Shown here: one piece after another, positions 21,560 to 32,411 of the stretch
Numbering within the stretch: position 1 is the stretch's first letter
Layout: each line of letters begins with the position of its first letter
Program-made: the position numbers and the translations under genes
The notes under the pieces: generated by a model
The model's input: only the letters and a program-made list of their open reading frames with translations
Database searches by the model: none
What the model was told of the DNA's origin: nothing
NCBI GenBank assembly: GCA_000827325.1
Contig: KN832883.1
Coordinates: 394,867 to 458,866, forward strand
Origin: Oidiodendron maius Zn
Taxonomy: Eukaryota; Ascomycota; Leotiomycetes; Myxotrichaceae
DNA: 64,000 bases
Direction: 5' to 3'

Positions 21560-22549
21560 CTACTTTACTATTCTCCCCCGCGTGTTAGGACAGATTTCTT
21601 TGCCTTTCATCCGCATTCTATACCTGCGAAAAGATTTCCTGTGTGGAACAGCAGGAGGGAGCATCAAATCTTCTAGGGTCGTGGATCTTAGAGAGTCTAA
21701 CGAGGTGCTGGGCGTGCTGCAGGTCAGAGCTGTGTCCGCGAGAGATTCAACCTCGTGACGTCCAATGCCACCGTTACATGTTAGGATGACTTGTTGCTGA
21801 TTTGCTGCTACATCTGTCCTGACAAAACTAACACGCGGTTTGAGGGACGTCATAAAGTATTCCTTCCATATAATAGATACCTCTGCCTCAGTAAGCTGAT
21901 CCGGTGGGGGCACGAAATAACTAGCGCTAAAAGCAGGATCTGAGCCCCATTGAGCTTGGAGTGTATCGTCTGAGTTGAATATACAGGCATCGTTCTCTAA
22001 GTTGGTGGTTGGTTTGCCTACTGCTAGATTCAGACTAGATTTATCTCCAAATTGATCGCAAGACATTTGGCTCGCTTCCCTAGATCTAGGATACAACAGT
22101 ACAGCTGAAGTCTCTCCCCACTCAAGCCATGATTGTTCTTGATCTCGCCACAGCAATGATGGATGCCGACTCAGAGGCACCCGGATCTGGGGATAATCTC
22201 CTATTACGACTTTGGGGATCTTGCCCTCCTGAGGACAGAATAGATCACCGATATCGCAATGTCCTGTTGTCTGGAATATGTCTTGTGCGTAAGCTGCTGG
22301 AGGCGTCTGCAGGATCACGCTCGGTGCGGGATGCTGGCTCGCATGTGTAGAGGGGCCGATCGGAGACTGCAGCAGGAGCGTAGCATCTTGAGCTGACAGG
22401 AGTATTGCTGGGTCAAATTCTGGATATTCCAACGTGTGGTTATTGTTGCGGCCCACCGTTCCCCTTTGCTGGGTGGGAACAGGCTGTACACGCTGTACGC
22501 TGCCTCGGGAGGCTTCACAGCTGGTTGGCATGTGGTGGAAATTAGGCAT
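21560..22549 (-). CDS. Unrecognised fungal protein, possibly regulatory
   Basis: One open frame of about 1 kb encodes 329 residues from the first ATG at 22549; an in-frame stop lies about 50 bp further upstream, so any earlier exon must be spliced. There is no signal peptide or membrane helix. The N-terminal half is rich in Gln, Pro, Ser and Thr and looks disordered. A conserved-looking block, QWGSDPAFSASYFVPPPDQL followed by TEAEVSIIW, resembles linker regions I associate with fungal transcription factors, but no DNA-binding domain is visible. The C-terminus is basic (KSFRRYRMRMKGK), which could serve in nuclear import. The function is unknown. Confidence 0.4.
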   Translation of the reverse strand: MPNFHHMPTSCEASRGSVQRVQPVPTQQRGTVGRNNNHTLEYPEFDPAILLSAQDATLLLQSPIGPSTHASQHPAPSVILQTPPAAYAQDIFQTTGHCDIGDLFCPQEGKIPKVVIGDYPQIRVPLSRHPSLLWRDQEQSWLEWGETSAVLLYPRSREASQMSCDQFGDKSSLNLAVGKPTTNLENDACIFNSDDTLQAQWGSDPAFSASYFVPPPDQLTEAEVSIIWKEYFMTSLKPRVSFVRTDVAANQQQVILTCNGGIGRHEVESLADTALTCSTPSTSLDSLRSTTLEDLMLPPAVPHRKSFRRYRMRMKGKEICPNTRGRIVK

Positions 22550-22597
22550 TTCACCTGTTGGGAGACTAAGGCACCGAGATGCGTGAGCTCTGGTCAA

Positions 22598-24087
22598 TTG
22601 CTACAAGGGATTATATGTGGGTGCTCGAGATGACATTGGTGAGAGGGGTGGTGCGCAAACACACATCAAAGCAGTGCACGGTGATCCAGGAGCCAGTCCA
22701 AGCGGGGACACGAATGACATTGACCGCTCGCCACTACAAGCCGCGCTCGGAATTCCCTTTTCTAATGTTTTCGGGACATTTACTATTGGTCACCAAAGGT
22801 GCAGCTTTTTTTGTTTCTTGCATTAGGAATAGGACGCCAAAGCAATACATGCAGGCTACGACAGTCCCCCACAGCGGGCCTGGGGCGCAGAGCGTCATGT
22901 GCCCCAGAAAGTAAGCTGCAGCATGGGGAACGTTTGCCAAACCTGACTCTAGTTCTCAAGGTAGTTCGATTGGCACCTCCACCGTTAGGGCGTCACAATT
23001 AATATTTAAGAATTGAAAGGAAATCGATCTATTAATATTTGATATCTTAAACTCTGGCCTTTAAATTCCCTTAAATTTAGTATTAATCCTTAGAACTAAA
23101 TAAATACGTAATAGATAATTAAGTTAAGCTTAAATACTGTCCGACTACATTAGCTAAGTTAAACCACCACCAGACTTAGCTAAACTGCAGCCACCTTTTC
23201 TCTTTTGTATAATTACACGAAGAAATAATGAGCGACTTCTGTCTAATGCTTAGGAACCAGGTGCTGGTCAGTACGCTCCTCATCGAAAGAAGCTGGCTCA
23301 CAACCTCGCAAAGGTTCGTATTTGGCCATGTTCACGCGAAGTGAGGGGAGGTGAATGCTATATTGAAGGTACACTGGTATACGCACTATAGTATCATCCC
23401 ACAAAGTGAAGATTACAGTGCATCATTAACGCAGGGTTCGACCCGTGTTGTGGACGAAGTCGAGGTTTGCAGACAAGTTCCCGCCATGGGGAGGGCCGTG
23501 CACCTCTTTTTGTCAGCATATCAACACAGACTAGGTCTCCTGGTTAACTCTATGCTAGCGGCATGGTGGAACAGATCCCTTTTCACGAGTAAAGGGAGTT
23601 GCCGAGGCACCGAAAGCACGAGGAGACAGGGATAACACTCCATGCAAATGGCCTGTTCTTTGAATCCGACAAGGAGTACAGGACCATATGTCGGCGGATC
23701 CTAGCGGACCTTTGTTGTGCAGGTGAGGCGCAGGATGTAATCTAGAGGCTGCATTTTGGCGGTTCGGAATTTCGCACTATCGAATCCTAACAGCCTATCA
23801 AAAGCCTCCAAGGGCGTACTAGCTCCAAATGTAGCTTATACCAAGATCTCCCCTTGGCCAGACCATACATCTATGACCTTCTGGGCCATTTTATTGGTGT
23901 GTGCCGGAATTATCATCGTCTGGCAGCATTCTTCGAAGCAAGATTACAATACTTGTGTAAAGCTGGCAAAGATGGCTAGCGAATATTCTGAACGGCTACA
24001 AAATCTCATCTTATTGTCCACTGGTTATGGCTTTCATCTGCTTGATAGCTATCCCGAATAGATCCACATCACTTTCCGTCCTCTATC
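22598..24087. other. Intergenic, partly AT-rich
   Basis: The segment 22990-23220 is strongly AT-rich and lacks open frames. The rest holds frames of 60-110 codons without motifs, including a minus-strand one at 22734-22940 and a plus-strand one at 23756-24061 with one hydrophobic stretch. None is supported as a gene. Confidence 0.45.
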
Positions 24088-24900
24088 ATGACCCTCGAAC
24101 TTCACGAACTCATTTCGGATGCCGAGTTTCCACCTATTGTGGCCGCTGAGCATGAGAGCTGCGCCGAGCCTTTTAACGGACTTTGTGAGATCTTAGAAGG
24201 CCCTTCACGAGAAGAATGTAGCACCCGCCAGTTGTCCTGGCACAGAGGCGATCCTACAAGCCATTGGCTTTATGTGACCGACTTGGAGACGAAAAGGGTT
24301 GTTGATGGGATGCAAATGGAACATTCATGAGACAAATTCTTATGCTAACGGGCCACCATCCCTCCCAGCAAACTGGTGGGCGGAAGGTATGTCTATCATG
24401 CATGAGATGCGTTATCGAGTACTAATAAGCAGGAAGGCACTCTAAAGCAGATTGCAGATCAACTCCCCTCCAAGTTCTTCGCCGGTCGACTGAATTGTAT
24501 GAGCAAGCCGCACTTTTGTATGATTTTCCCTACTGCTTTATGTGGAAACTGAAGCCCTGCTGAGTATTCACTATGCCTGATTGGCTACACCTAGTGGCTG
24601 ATATTTCCCTACCATGTATATAGTGATCAGCTATTGCTTCGTTCTTCCCTCTTATCGACATCGCAGCGCGGCCAGCTTAATGATGGAGTGGGGGACTAAG
24701 AAGGCCGATGAGATGGGCCTTGAGTCTTTCGTGGAGTCGACAGAAGACGGACGCCGGCTATATGGAGCACATGGATTCAAAGTATAGGATGACTTTCACT
24801 TGGATGTTGAAGTAGAGGAACCAAATGCGGAGTTTACACAATTGAGGAAGGAACTCGAATGCCCCATTCATGGCTATTTTATGTAGAGACCAAAGGCGAA
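24088..24900 (+). pseudogene. Relic of a fungal GNAT N-acetyltransferase
   Basis: The start MTLELHELISDAEFPPIVAA and the following RQLSWHRGDPTSHWLYV match the N-terminus of a large fungal-specific GNAT group. After a one-base frame change near 24310 the frame continues as IHETNSYANGPPSLPANWW. An intron-like gap (GTATGT to AATAAGCAG) precedes EGTLKQIADQLPSKFFAGR, and a later exon-like block reads MMEWGTKKADEMGLESFVES, then DGRRLYGAHGF, the acetyl-CoA motif A/B end. A stop interrupts that last block. The intron positions look real, so it was once an ordinary gene and then decayed. Confidence 0.65.
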
Positions 24901-26030
24901 AAATCCGACTCAGTGCAGCCAAGCTACACTTGGCACTTAGTCCTTTAGAATTGACAAATTCAAAAATTGTCAATGCGACTGATATTGTTAGCCTCCGCAT
25001 CAAACACTACCTGCGGCCTTCATTTTTCTATTATCGACATTACAAGCAAACTATATCTTGTCTATCTTTGCTTGATCATTATAACTAGATATGAAGCACC
25101 ACCTCCTCGCGAGATGGAGGTCATAACTCTGCCGACTTGTCCTATTCTCCTCTTGAAGTATCATTCGCCATGATAAAGTGAGAGGGATCTGAAACCCCCA
25201 ATACCAAAGGGGACTTCTTCCTTTCATGCCTAATTCGTACATGTACATGCCATATCCCGGCCGCATACTGGGAAGTCAGAGATCAAAACCCTCTGATTAG
25301 CATGATAGCCTGCACTGTGAGCACAATATTCAGGAGGGTCGCCCAGCATTTTGGGCTCTGATTTCTTGCCGGCACTCTGTTGCTAAGTCACAACGTGCAA
25401 CTAATTTTCCTAGTGGAAGATTCGGATCACCCGCACTATTAGAGAGCCCAGCATTGAAAGCGACGCGAGCCTAGCACCAGAAGCATTTAAGCCAGCTGAG
25501 ATGGGTTTGAAGACACATACTGTGAAGAAAAATTGCAATCTTGCAGTAATAACACGATGCCAAAGCTCAGAATAACAAAAATTAGAATCCTCGGTTTCAC
25601 GCGTTTGCTTGATTGGGAACAAATATAGGCTTCATGTGCATGGCTGACAATAAACAGTGTAGGCAGGATACCGAGGCAATGCCTTATAATCCCCATGGTC
25701 TGTATGCTGCTTGACTCTTACATGGATCTTATAAAATTTGTCGGTCTGTTCTTGCAAAATGCCTTATCCTACTGACTGAGCTGCAAAATACGACGTAGCG
25801 TATTGTACATACCATGCCGTTCCCCAGAACTGGATCCCCACGAGCATATTCTTGGACGTTGAGGGAAGAGCAAGTGCTCTTGTGGCACAATGCCCTGAGA
25901 CTGAGTGACTACCTATTTAAACAAGCCACCAGAACTAAGGAGTCACAGTTCTATGCATCTTGACGTACAAAAATTGAGCACTTGCTTTTCAGAACTCGCG
26001 TTTTAAAAGAATTGCACTAAAAATTCTAGC
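24901..26030. other. Intergenic, nothing recognised
   Basis: About 1.1 kb of moderately AT-rich sequence with short frames only. The last 100 bp are the upstream region of the aldo-keto reductase relic. Confidence 0.5.
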
Positions 26031-27086
26031 ATGGCGACTGCAGGAGTCACTGGCCCAGTCTTCCAGCTCGAGAATGGCGTCCGGATGCCTGGTCTTGGAT
26101 TTGGCACCTTCGCCAACAATGGAAGCAAGGGGGCGACACACGAGGCTGTAGTCAGCGCACTGAATGCAGGCTACCGCCATTTAGACTGTGCATGGTTCTA
26201 CAAGAACGAGGACGAGGTTGGGACGGGGGTGCGCGAGTTCCTCAACGCCAATCCCTCCGTCAAGCGCTGATATCTTCATCACAACCAAGGTGTGGAATCA
26301 CCTTCACGAAGCCGCGGATGTGGAATGGAGCATCAGAGACTCCCTCCGAAAGTTACAAACTCCATACGTGGATGCGTTCCTGGTGCATTGGCCAATTGTG
26401 ACCGGGAAAAATGCCGATAACACAGCGAAGATTGGAGTAGATGGGAAATACATCGTCAAGAAGGATCTCACTGACGACCCCGAGCTGACATGGAGGGCGA
26501 TGGAAAAGGTGTACGCGGACGGACTGGCCAAGTCAGTGGGTCTTTCCAATTGGACGGAGAAAGGATTGACATCTCTGCTCTCTTACGCCAAAGTGAAGCA
26601 GGCCATTAATCAGATTAAGATCCATCCATTCCTTCCCCAGTACGAGCTAGTCAACTACTGTCGATCGCATGGAATTGCGCCGGTTGCCTATTCGCCACTG
26701 GGATCCCAAGACCAAGTTCCTAGTTCGGGCGAGAGAGTGTTGACGAACAAGGAACTGAATGCCATCGCGGAGAAGAAGAACGTTACTTTGGCGCAGGTCT
26801 TGATCGCATGGGGACTGAAGAGGGGATACGCTGTACTTCCGAAGAGTAGCAATCCGGCACATATTGCGACAATGCAAACCTGATCAATTTGACGGAAGAA
26901 GAGTTCGAGGCCGTAAATAAGATTGCCGACGGACGGCACAGAGGATTTTTGAACATGCAGGACACCTTTGGATACAATGTCTGGCCAGAAGAGACTTGGA
27001 TGAGGAGGAAAGATGGCTACTATTGTTTGGATGGAAATGCTTCGCCACTAGATGGATACGATGTACCGGCATTTGCAGGCCATTAG
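26031..27086 (+). pseudogene. Aldo-keto reductase with two frame breaks
   Basis: The sequence is full length and collinear with NADPH-dependent aldo-keto reductases. It opens with LENGVRMPGLGFGTF, then HLDCAWFYKNEDEVG (catalytic Asp and Tyr), ITTKVWNHLH (catalytic Lys), DAFLVHWPI (catalytic His), SVGLSNW, INQIKIHPFL and VLPKSSNP (cofactor binding), and it ends with GFLNMQDTFGYNVWPEE. These enzymes reduce aldehydes and ketones. The frame breaks after NPSVKR (near 26265) and again after NPAHI (near 26868); neither gap has intron signals. Net, the two shifts add up to a whole codon, so the break is confined to those two points. It is intronless, and all catalytic residues are present, so sequencing error is a possible alternative. 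Confidence 0.75.
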
Positions 27087-27554
27087 AAATAAAAGCTTTG
27101 ACCCCCTGTCTAGGTCTTAAATTCCTTGGCGAGCCAGTCGATCGAATTACTACGGAACTGCCCCCCTTTCGGAGATGAAGATGCCATGCTTGTACTGAAT
27201 TTGTGACTGTGCATACGCCCGTATACTGTGGTACAACTCGACTCCTACACTAATGAGTATAACTCTGATCAAAATTATCTTGCTCCGTACATCCTTACAT
27301 ACAGGCAAAGTTGGGCGATGACTAATTTTCACATACTGTTTAGCTAAAAATGGTAGTTGGTCTACTGGTATGTGAATGTATCACGAGCCCTCGATAAGGC
27401 TCTCCTTAGAATTAAGTTATCTTAAGGGATGTTATCTACTTGTACATAAGGTGTACTTAAAGTAGTGTATATTGCACGCATATATATCTAAGGACCTGCG
27501 CACGGAATAAAGTGGCAGTTGAGTTTAGGATACCAATTTGGGCGGTCATATCAG
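27087..27554. other. Intergenic, nothing recognised
   Basis: AT-rich 3' flank of the reductase relic. No open frame of note and no repeat. Confidence 0.5.
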
Positions 27555-28110
27555 CCATTTGATTATGGCCTCTGCTTCTGCGTACTTGCCCTGATGGCGC
27601 AGCGACAACGCAAGGTTGTTCATGCTCATGAGCGTGTGTTGGTGATCCTTTCCAAGCACTATCTCCATCAGCTACAGCGTCTACTAGTACATCGCCTCGG
27701 CCTCGGCGTATTTACCTTAGTAGTCAAGCGATGCCACGAGGTTGCTCATGCTCCTGATCGTGCCTGAGTGATTCTTCCCGAGCACCATTTCCATCAGCGA
27801 CAACATCTGCCGGTGCATCGCCTCAGCTCCAGCGTGCTTGCCCTGCTGGTCAAGCGATGTTGCGAGGTTGCTCATGATACCGAGCGTATCGGGGTGATTC
27901 TTTCCGAGCACCGTCCTCATCAGCAGCAGCGTCTGCCGTTGCATCACCTCGGCCTCAGCATGCTTGCCCTGTTGGCCAAGCGACGTTGCGAGGCTGCTCA
28001 TGATACCGAGCGTGCCTGGGTGATCCTTCCCGAGCACTGTCTCGAAAAGCTGCAGCGCCTGCCGTTGCATCGCCTCCGCCTCCGCGTTGGTACAATTTCC
28101 TAACTTGCAT
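27555..28110 (-). pseudogene. TPR array relic (kinesin-light-chain type), from an NLR-like protein
   Basis: Five tandem repeats of 42 residues (126 bp each) start near 28080, 27954, 27828, 27702 and 27576. Each follows the pattern AEAEAM-x-R-Q-x-L, then ETVLGKDHPGTLGIMSSLA, then SLGQQGKH. Such TPR_12 arrays form the ligand-sensing C-terminus of many fungal NB-ARC NLRs, although they also occur alone. Three repeats lie in one frame. The two near 27555-27720 carry stops or shifts. No nucleotide-binding domain is found upstream (28110-28800), so only the repeat part remains. High identity between repeats fits the rapid repeat turnover known in fungal NLRs. Confidence 0.7.
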
Positions 28111-28799
28111 GGTCTTATCGTCGTCTTCATCCTCAAGTTTATACCACTCAAGGAAACCCCTACCACGCCCTTGCACGGGCACAATGTTGATCCCTCGGTA
28201 CGAATGCGTCTCGAAGTATAGCCCTTTGCTACTCTATTTTGCTCTTCAAAGAACACTCCCTCGAATGCAGTTCTTCATCTATCCACAAGCTCCTTTACCA
28301 TTCCATCATCTATCTCCTTTTCCCTCTCTTAGTTGCCCTCTCAAGTCCACGAGCTCCATTCTCAGCTCGGAGCCACATCATGAGCTTCCGAGATGGCCTT
28401 TTATTTTAACCATCCAACGGATCTCCTTTACAACTTTCACTCGTTAGATGACAAATCTAACGCGGAGTCCAGCGTAATCTCTCCCGACGATGTCTCGATT
28501 TGAAGTCGAAAGTGCAGTGGAGCAGGCCTCAGCAACGGGAGAATCGCTGGGTTTGGAGATTATTGACAGCCAGTTACATATCCGGCTAGTCCTATCACAT
28601 CAACTCCGGTCTTCTTGAGTTGTGATGAAGGGTTTGCATTGTATAGCGCATTGTATAGCGTCCTTCAGTGTGCCCTCGAATACTCCCTGCCGCCACCATT
28701 ACTCTTGCTAGGTAGCCCCGGTCTAAGGTCGCAAGATTTTGGGCAGGCGCAGGACATTTCCACGTCTACTAGTACCACAGAATGCTGATGAGCTTGATC
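28111..28799. other. Intergenic, nothing recognised
   Basis: No domain expected upstream of the TPR array (NB-ARC, patatin, goodbye or HET) can be read on either strand. A short duplicated word (TATAGCGCATTG) occurs near 28640. Otherwise there is nothing to report. Confidence 0.45.
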
Positions 28800-29340
28800 G
28801 GTATTTGTTTGCAGTTCGAAGACTGAGAAAGGGATGGTGCAGATGGAGAGAATGCCTTATTGCAGGCCGCGGTCGGGCAAGATGTCCATCCCGATAAATT
28901 CCAGATTTGGAGTGCCAGGTAACGAGGCCGCTAACCAAACAGCGAAGGAGGCTGGCTATAATCCTACACGGACAAACGATGAAGCGCCGCCAGACTCGGA
29001 CACCCTATGGACACTGAGACATGGGAGATTTGATCCGCTGGATAACGCGAGATAAGTGGGAGCTGCCCTGGGCAAAGGCCAGGTATGGCAGAGAGCCCAG
29101 AGCGGCAAGCTCCGTTATCACACTGGTGCTCGCTGGCAAGGTCTTCTGTGCGCTTACTCTACGCAATCAACAAGGCCGATACCAATATGGCCCGCGGCCT
29201 CAGACAATACACTATCCCATTGGCATGTAGGAACCGGTTAGAGGAAAGGCAGAAGATGTGGGTAAGCTTCCGTACGTGGGATGTCAAACGTCTGAGCGCC
29301 AGAGCAGATGATCTTGCCGTGACGAGCCCAAAGCGCCCGT
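28800..29340 (+). mobile_element. 3' end of a Tad-like LINE (RNase H and C-terminal region)
   Basis: The frame near 28900 gives FGVPGNEAANQTAKEAG, the highly conserved block of the LINE RNase H domain. The next segments, in changing frames, read KARYGRE, LYAINKADTN, then CRNRLEERQKMW, which is the C-terminal zinc-binding region found after RNase H in fungal Tad1-clade non-LTR elements. The reverse transcriptase and endonuclease regions are absent, so this is a 5'-truncated copy, as usual for LINEs, and it has since collected frame changes and stops. No poly-A tail or target duplication was identified. Confidence 0.7.
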
Positions 29341-29840
29341 CTGCTCATTCCACTGCGTCGCCCATCCGTTTCCATTGTACGAGAAGACTCCAGTTGCGGA
29401 GGAGCTGAAAGAAGAGGAGAATTCACTCTCATCGATCGCCATCATCCCATCAGGTCTGCTGCAATGGATCTGGTCTCCAGCGCCCAGCTCCACGCCGCTG
29501 CTGGTGGGGCTAGTTCGAACAGTGCTGTGCCGTCAAATGTTCCTCCTCTGTCATGGAAACCTGGTCATCCCAGTTTTCGAAGGTGCGCTGACCTGTCTCC
29601 CCTTTGCTATAGAAGGAGGAGGGAGACCGCTAACTGGCATTTGGGTGTTTGTGTAGACAGCGTGGATCGAGAGCGTGTAGGGTGAGTAGAGGAATCCAGT
29701 CTCTTTTAAAGTGTACTCGTCTCGCGGGGGCTAGCGCGCCTGGGCCCTCGTCACCGAGGCATATTTACAACGTCAATCCAAAACGCCGGAGAGTGAGAGA
29801 AGCTATTGCTGACTAGAGTGTATCATGCACGACTTAGACC
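29341..29840. other. Intergenic, upstream of the regulator gene
   Basis: No protein is supported. Toward the right end (about 29765-29812) a run reading NPKRRRVREAIAD resembles the basic stretch before a zinc cluster, so it may be the first exon of the regulator downstream, interrupted by a stop. Confidence 0.4.
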
Positions 29841-32411
29841 TGCCATGCTAGAAAGGTATCTGTTTCCTCACATGGTCACTCCCCTATTTACCACGGAGTT
29901 ACTGATGCGCTACCAGTAGGTTCGTTGCGATATAAGTACGCTCGGCGTGCCCTGCACCAACTGCTCAGCCTTCTCAATCAATTGCGCCATCCGCGCGCCG
30001 AAACAGAGGAAGACTCAGGTGGGAAAGCAGAAGGATTCAGAAAAGCATGTTGGCTCATAAGCTTCATTTCGGGTACGCGGGTGCTGATTAATGGGTATAG
30101 CAATTCCGGTGACAACAATGAGGAACAAACGCCAGCACCGGAGTCCCGAAGCACACAAGCTGGACTTGGGATTGCCTTCCTCAATGCCAGCGATGGCACG
30201 CCCACGCCGCCACTCGCCAACCCACTTCGCCCCGAGCGGGGGGGCGAGCATGCCGTCTACTCACAGTTTATGAAGCTCGAATTCATATCCGCCCCCATCA
30301 AAGAAGCTGGCCGGGTGGCCTACCTGGGCGAGTCCTCAAACCTGAACCTACTGGTCCACAATCGGCACGGCACTGCGGACGTTGTGCATTACCCCTTACC
30401 AGAGAACGTTCGTGGCTCTCGAGCGAGGCTGACGGCGCTGGACAACGTAGAGATTGACATCCTACACCGAAGAGGGGCATTCCTACTACCCCCGAGATCG
30501 CTGTGTGACGAGTTGGTGGAATCGTATTTCAAATGGGTCGCACCCATCGTTCCGGTGATCAACAGGACGCGATTTATGAAGCAGTACCATGACGCAAAGA
30601 ACCCTCCTTCGCTCTTATTATTGCAGGCCGTCCTACTGGCGGGATCCAAGGTGTGCTCCAACCCTCAGCTCATTGATGTCAATGGATCGACCAGCCCCGC
30701 GGCCCTGATCTTCTACAAGCGAGCCAAGGCGCTCTATGACGCCAACTACGAGGATGACCGGGTGACGATTGTCCAGGCGCTGGTGCTCATAGGTTGGCAC
30801 TGGGAAGGACCGGAAGCAGTTACCAAGAACGTCTTCTACTGGTCGAGGGTCGCTATGGTTATTGCACAGGGCTCGGGTATGCACCGGAGCGTAGAGGGCT
30901 CTCAGCTTAACGTGGCCGACAAGAGGCTGTGGAAACGTATCTGGTGGACGCTCTTTACCCGTGATCGGTCTGTGGCTGTTGCTCTAGGCAGGCCTCTGCA
31001 CATCAACACCGACTTTGACGTGGAGATGGTCACTGAGGACGACTTTATCGAGGACGATGACCCAAACAATGAGTACGCCCAAGACCCGTTACACGTTCAG
31101 TTCTTCCTGCAGTATGTCAAGCTCTGCGAAATTATGGGCTTAGTCCTATCGCACCACTATTCCGTCGCCCCGAAGGCCCGGCGCCGAAATGTCATTGACC
31201 TCACTCACAGCGACATGGCCCTGGCTGACTGGCTCCGGAACTGCCCAAAGGAGGTGTGTTGGGAGTCGCCACGGCATCATTTCTGGGCGGCCCTGCTGCA
31301 CTCGAACTACTACACTACCCTCTGTCTGCTCCACCGCGCTCACATGCCTCCAATATCTGGCCGCAAGGGAGAGGACTTGTACCAGTCATGGAATATTGCC
31401 TGCCAAGCAGCGGCCATGATAACGTCAATCATCGAGAACCTATCTGAGCACAACGAGCTTCGATATTGCCCGGCCTTCATCATCTACAGCCTGTTCTCGG
31501 CTCTCGTCATGCACGTGTCCCAGGTGCGGTCCAACGTGCCTTCAGTGATGCAGGCTGCGCAGGACCGGATTCAAGTTTGCATGAATGCGCTAAAGGATGT
31601 CACTCGTGTGTGGCTCGTCGCCAAGATGGTGCATACGCTCTTTATCTTCATCCTTGGCAACAAGATCCTGGAGGAAAGGCTGCAGAAGGCACCGGGGAAG
31701 AGACACCAGAAGATGACGCAGAGTACGAGCCAGAACCAACGGGAGGAGGCCGTAAAGAGGAAGTGCGAGGACATCTCGCTCGATCTCGGCGTGACCAACG
31801 GCCCAGGGTATCAGGAATCTTACGAGAGGGCGCGCTCCCGCACTCCCAGCGCCACGACAGCACGCGAACTACCCCAGAATACGATGGGAGCAGCAACTAT
31901 CCCACTCAACGCACAACAGAGTTCAGACCCGTTCACCGGCGGCACCAATTCCCAACCACAGACGAGACCCGCCACACCCTTTAACCCATCCTTCTCCGCA
32001 CCGCCAACACCGCCAGACCTGTACCTCATAACACGCAACTCGCCCAACCTCTCCCAGTTCATCTGGGAGAACTTCCAGCCAGATCAGCTGTTCCCCGAGG
32101 GGTCGAGCAGTATGCTCTTGCCGCTGCAGGCAAACCAGACCCTGGATCCAATCCCGATTCCTCATACGGGAGGAGTCTCACCGGAGCAGATGCAGGCCCC
32201 TGGGCAAAGGCCCCAGAGACAGCCGCAGATGAGCGGCAGTCCAGTACAGGCGAATCTGCTGCAACCAGGCCTGTGGCGACCGGGCTTTAGCGCGGAAATG
32301 CCAGACATGCAGAGCAACAGCCCGAGTGATTCGTGGAACAACAGCTCAACGTACGTTGTCCCGACGACGTTGGACGTGGAAGAGTGGTGGGCTTCGCATT
32401 TTCTAAAATGA
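29841..32411 (+). CDS. CTF1-like Zn2Cys6 transcription factor with damaged zinc cluster
   Basis: A long open frame runs to the stop at 32409-32411 and encodes the whole fungal_trans middle homology region. Diagnostic phrases include VAYLGESSNLNLLVHNRHGT, RRGAFLLPPRSLCDELVESY, YEDDRVTIVQALVLIGW, DKRLWKRIWWTLFTRDRS and GRPLHI, as in cutinase transcription factor 1 beta. This family controls cutinase and fatty-acid genes in the nucleus. The zinc cluster is in another frame: CHARK at 29841-29855, intron 29856-29919, then VRCDISTLGVPCTNC up to a donor at 30019. Five of six cysteines are present. The first is missing, with a stop codon in its place, and the best acceptor for the next intron (30100) is out of frame by one base; a weaker one at 30122 would fit. 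The C-terminal third is low-complexity Pro, Gln and Ser. The body is conserved but DNA binding is probably lost. Confidence 0.7.
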   Translation, partial: CHARKVSVSSHGHSPIYHGVTDALPVGSLRYKYARRALHQLLSLLNQLRHPRAETEEDSGGKAEGFRKACWLISFISGTRVLINGYSNSGDNNEEQTPAPESRSTQAGLGIAFLNASDGTPTPPLANPLRPERGGEHAVYSQFMKLEFISAPIKEAGRVAYLGESSNLNLLVHNRHGTADVVHYPLPENVRGSRARLTALDNVEIDILHRRGAFLLPPRSLCDELVESYFKWVAPIVPVINRTRFMKQYHDAKNPPSLLLLQAVLLAGSKVCSNPQLIDVNGSTSPAALIFYKRAKALYDANYEDDRVTIVQALVLIGWHWEGPEAVTKNVFYWSRVAMVIAQGSGMHRSVEGSQLNVADKRLWKRIWWTLFTRDRSVAVALGRPLHINTDFDVEMVTEDDFIEDDDPNNEYAQDPLHVQFFLQYVKLCEIMGLVLSHHYSVAPKARRRNVIDLTHSDMALADWLRNCPKEVCWESPRHHFWAALLHSNYYTTLCLLHRAHMPPISGRKGEDLYQSWNIACQAAAMITSIIENLSEHNELRYCPAFIIYSLFSALVMHVSQVRSNVPSVMQAAQDRIQVCMNALKDVTRVWLVAKMVHTLFIFILGNKILEERLQKAPGKRHQKMTQSTSQNQREEAVKRKCEDISLDLGVTNGPGYQESYERARSRTPSATTARELPQNTMGAATIPLNAQQSSDPFTGGTNSQPQTRPATPFNPSFSAPPTPPDLYLITRNSPNLSQFIWENFQPDQLFPEGSSSMLLPLQANQTLDPIPIPHTGGVSPEQMQAPGQRPQRQPQMSGSPVQANLLQPGLWRPGFSAEMPDMQSNSPSDSWNNSSTYVVPTTLDVEEWWASHFLK

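Noticed and set aside
31466-31984. 172-codon frame inside the CTF1-like regulator
   Set aside because: It is an alternative-frame shadow of the regulator; the main frame carries the conserved domain.
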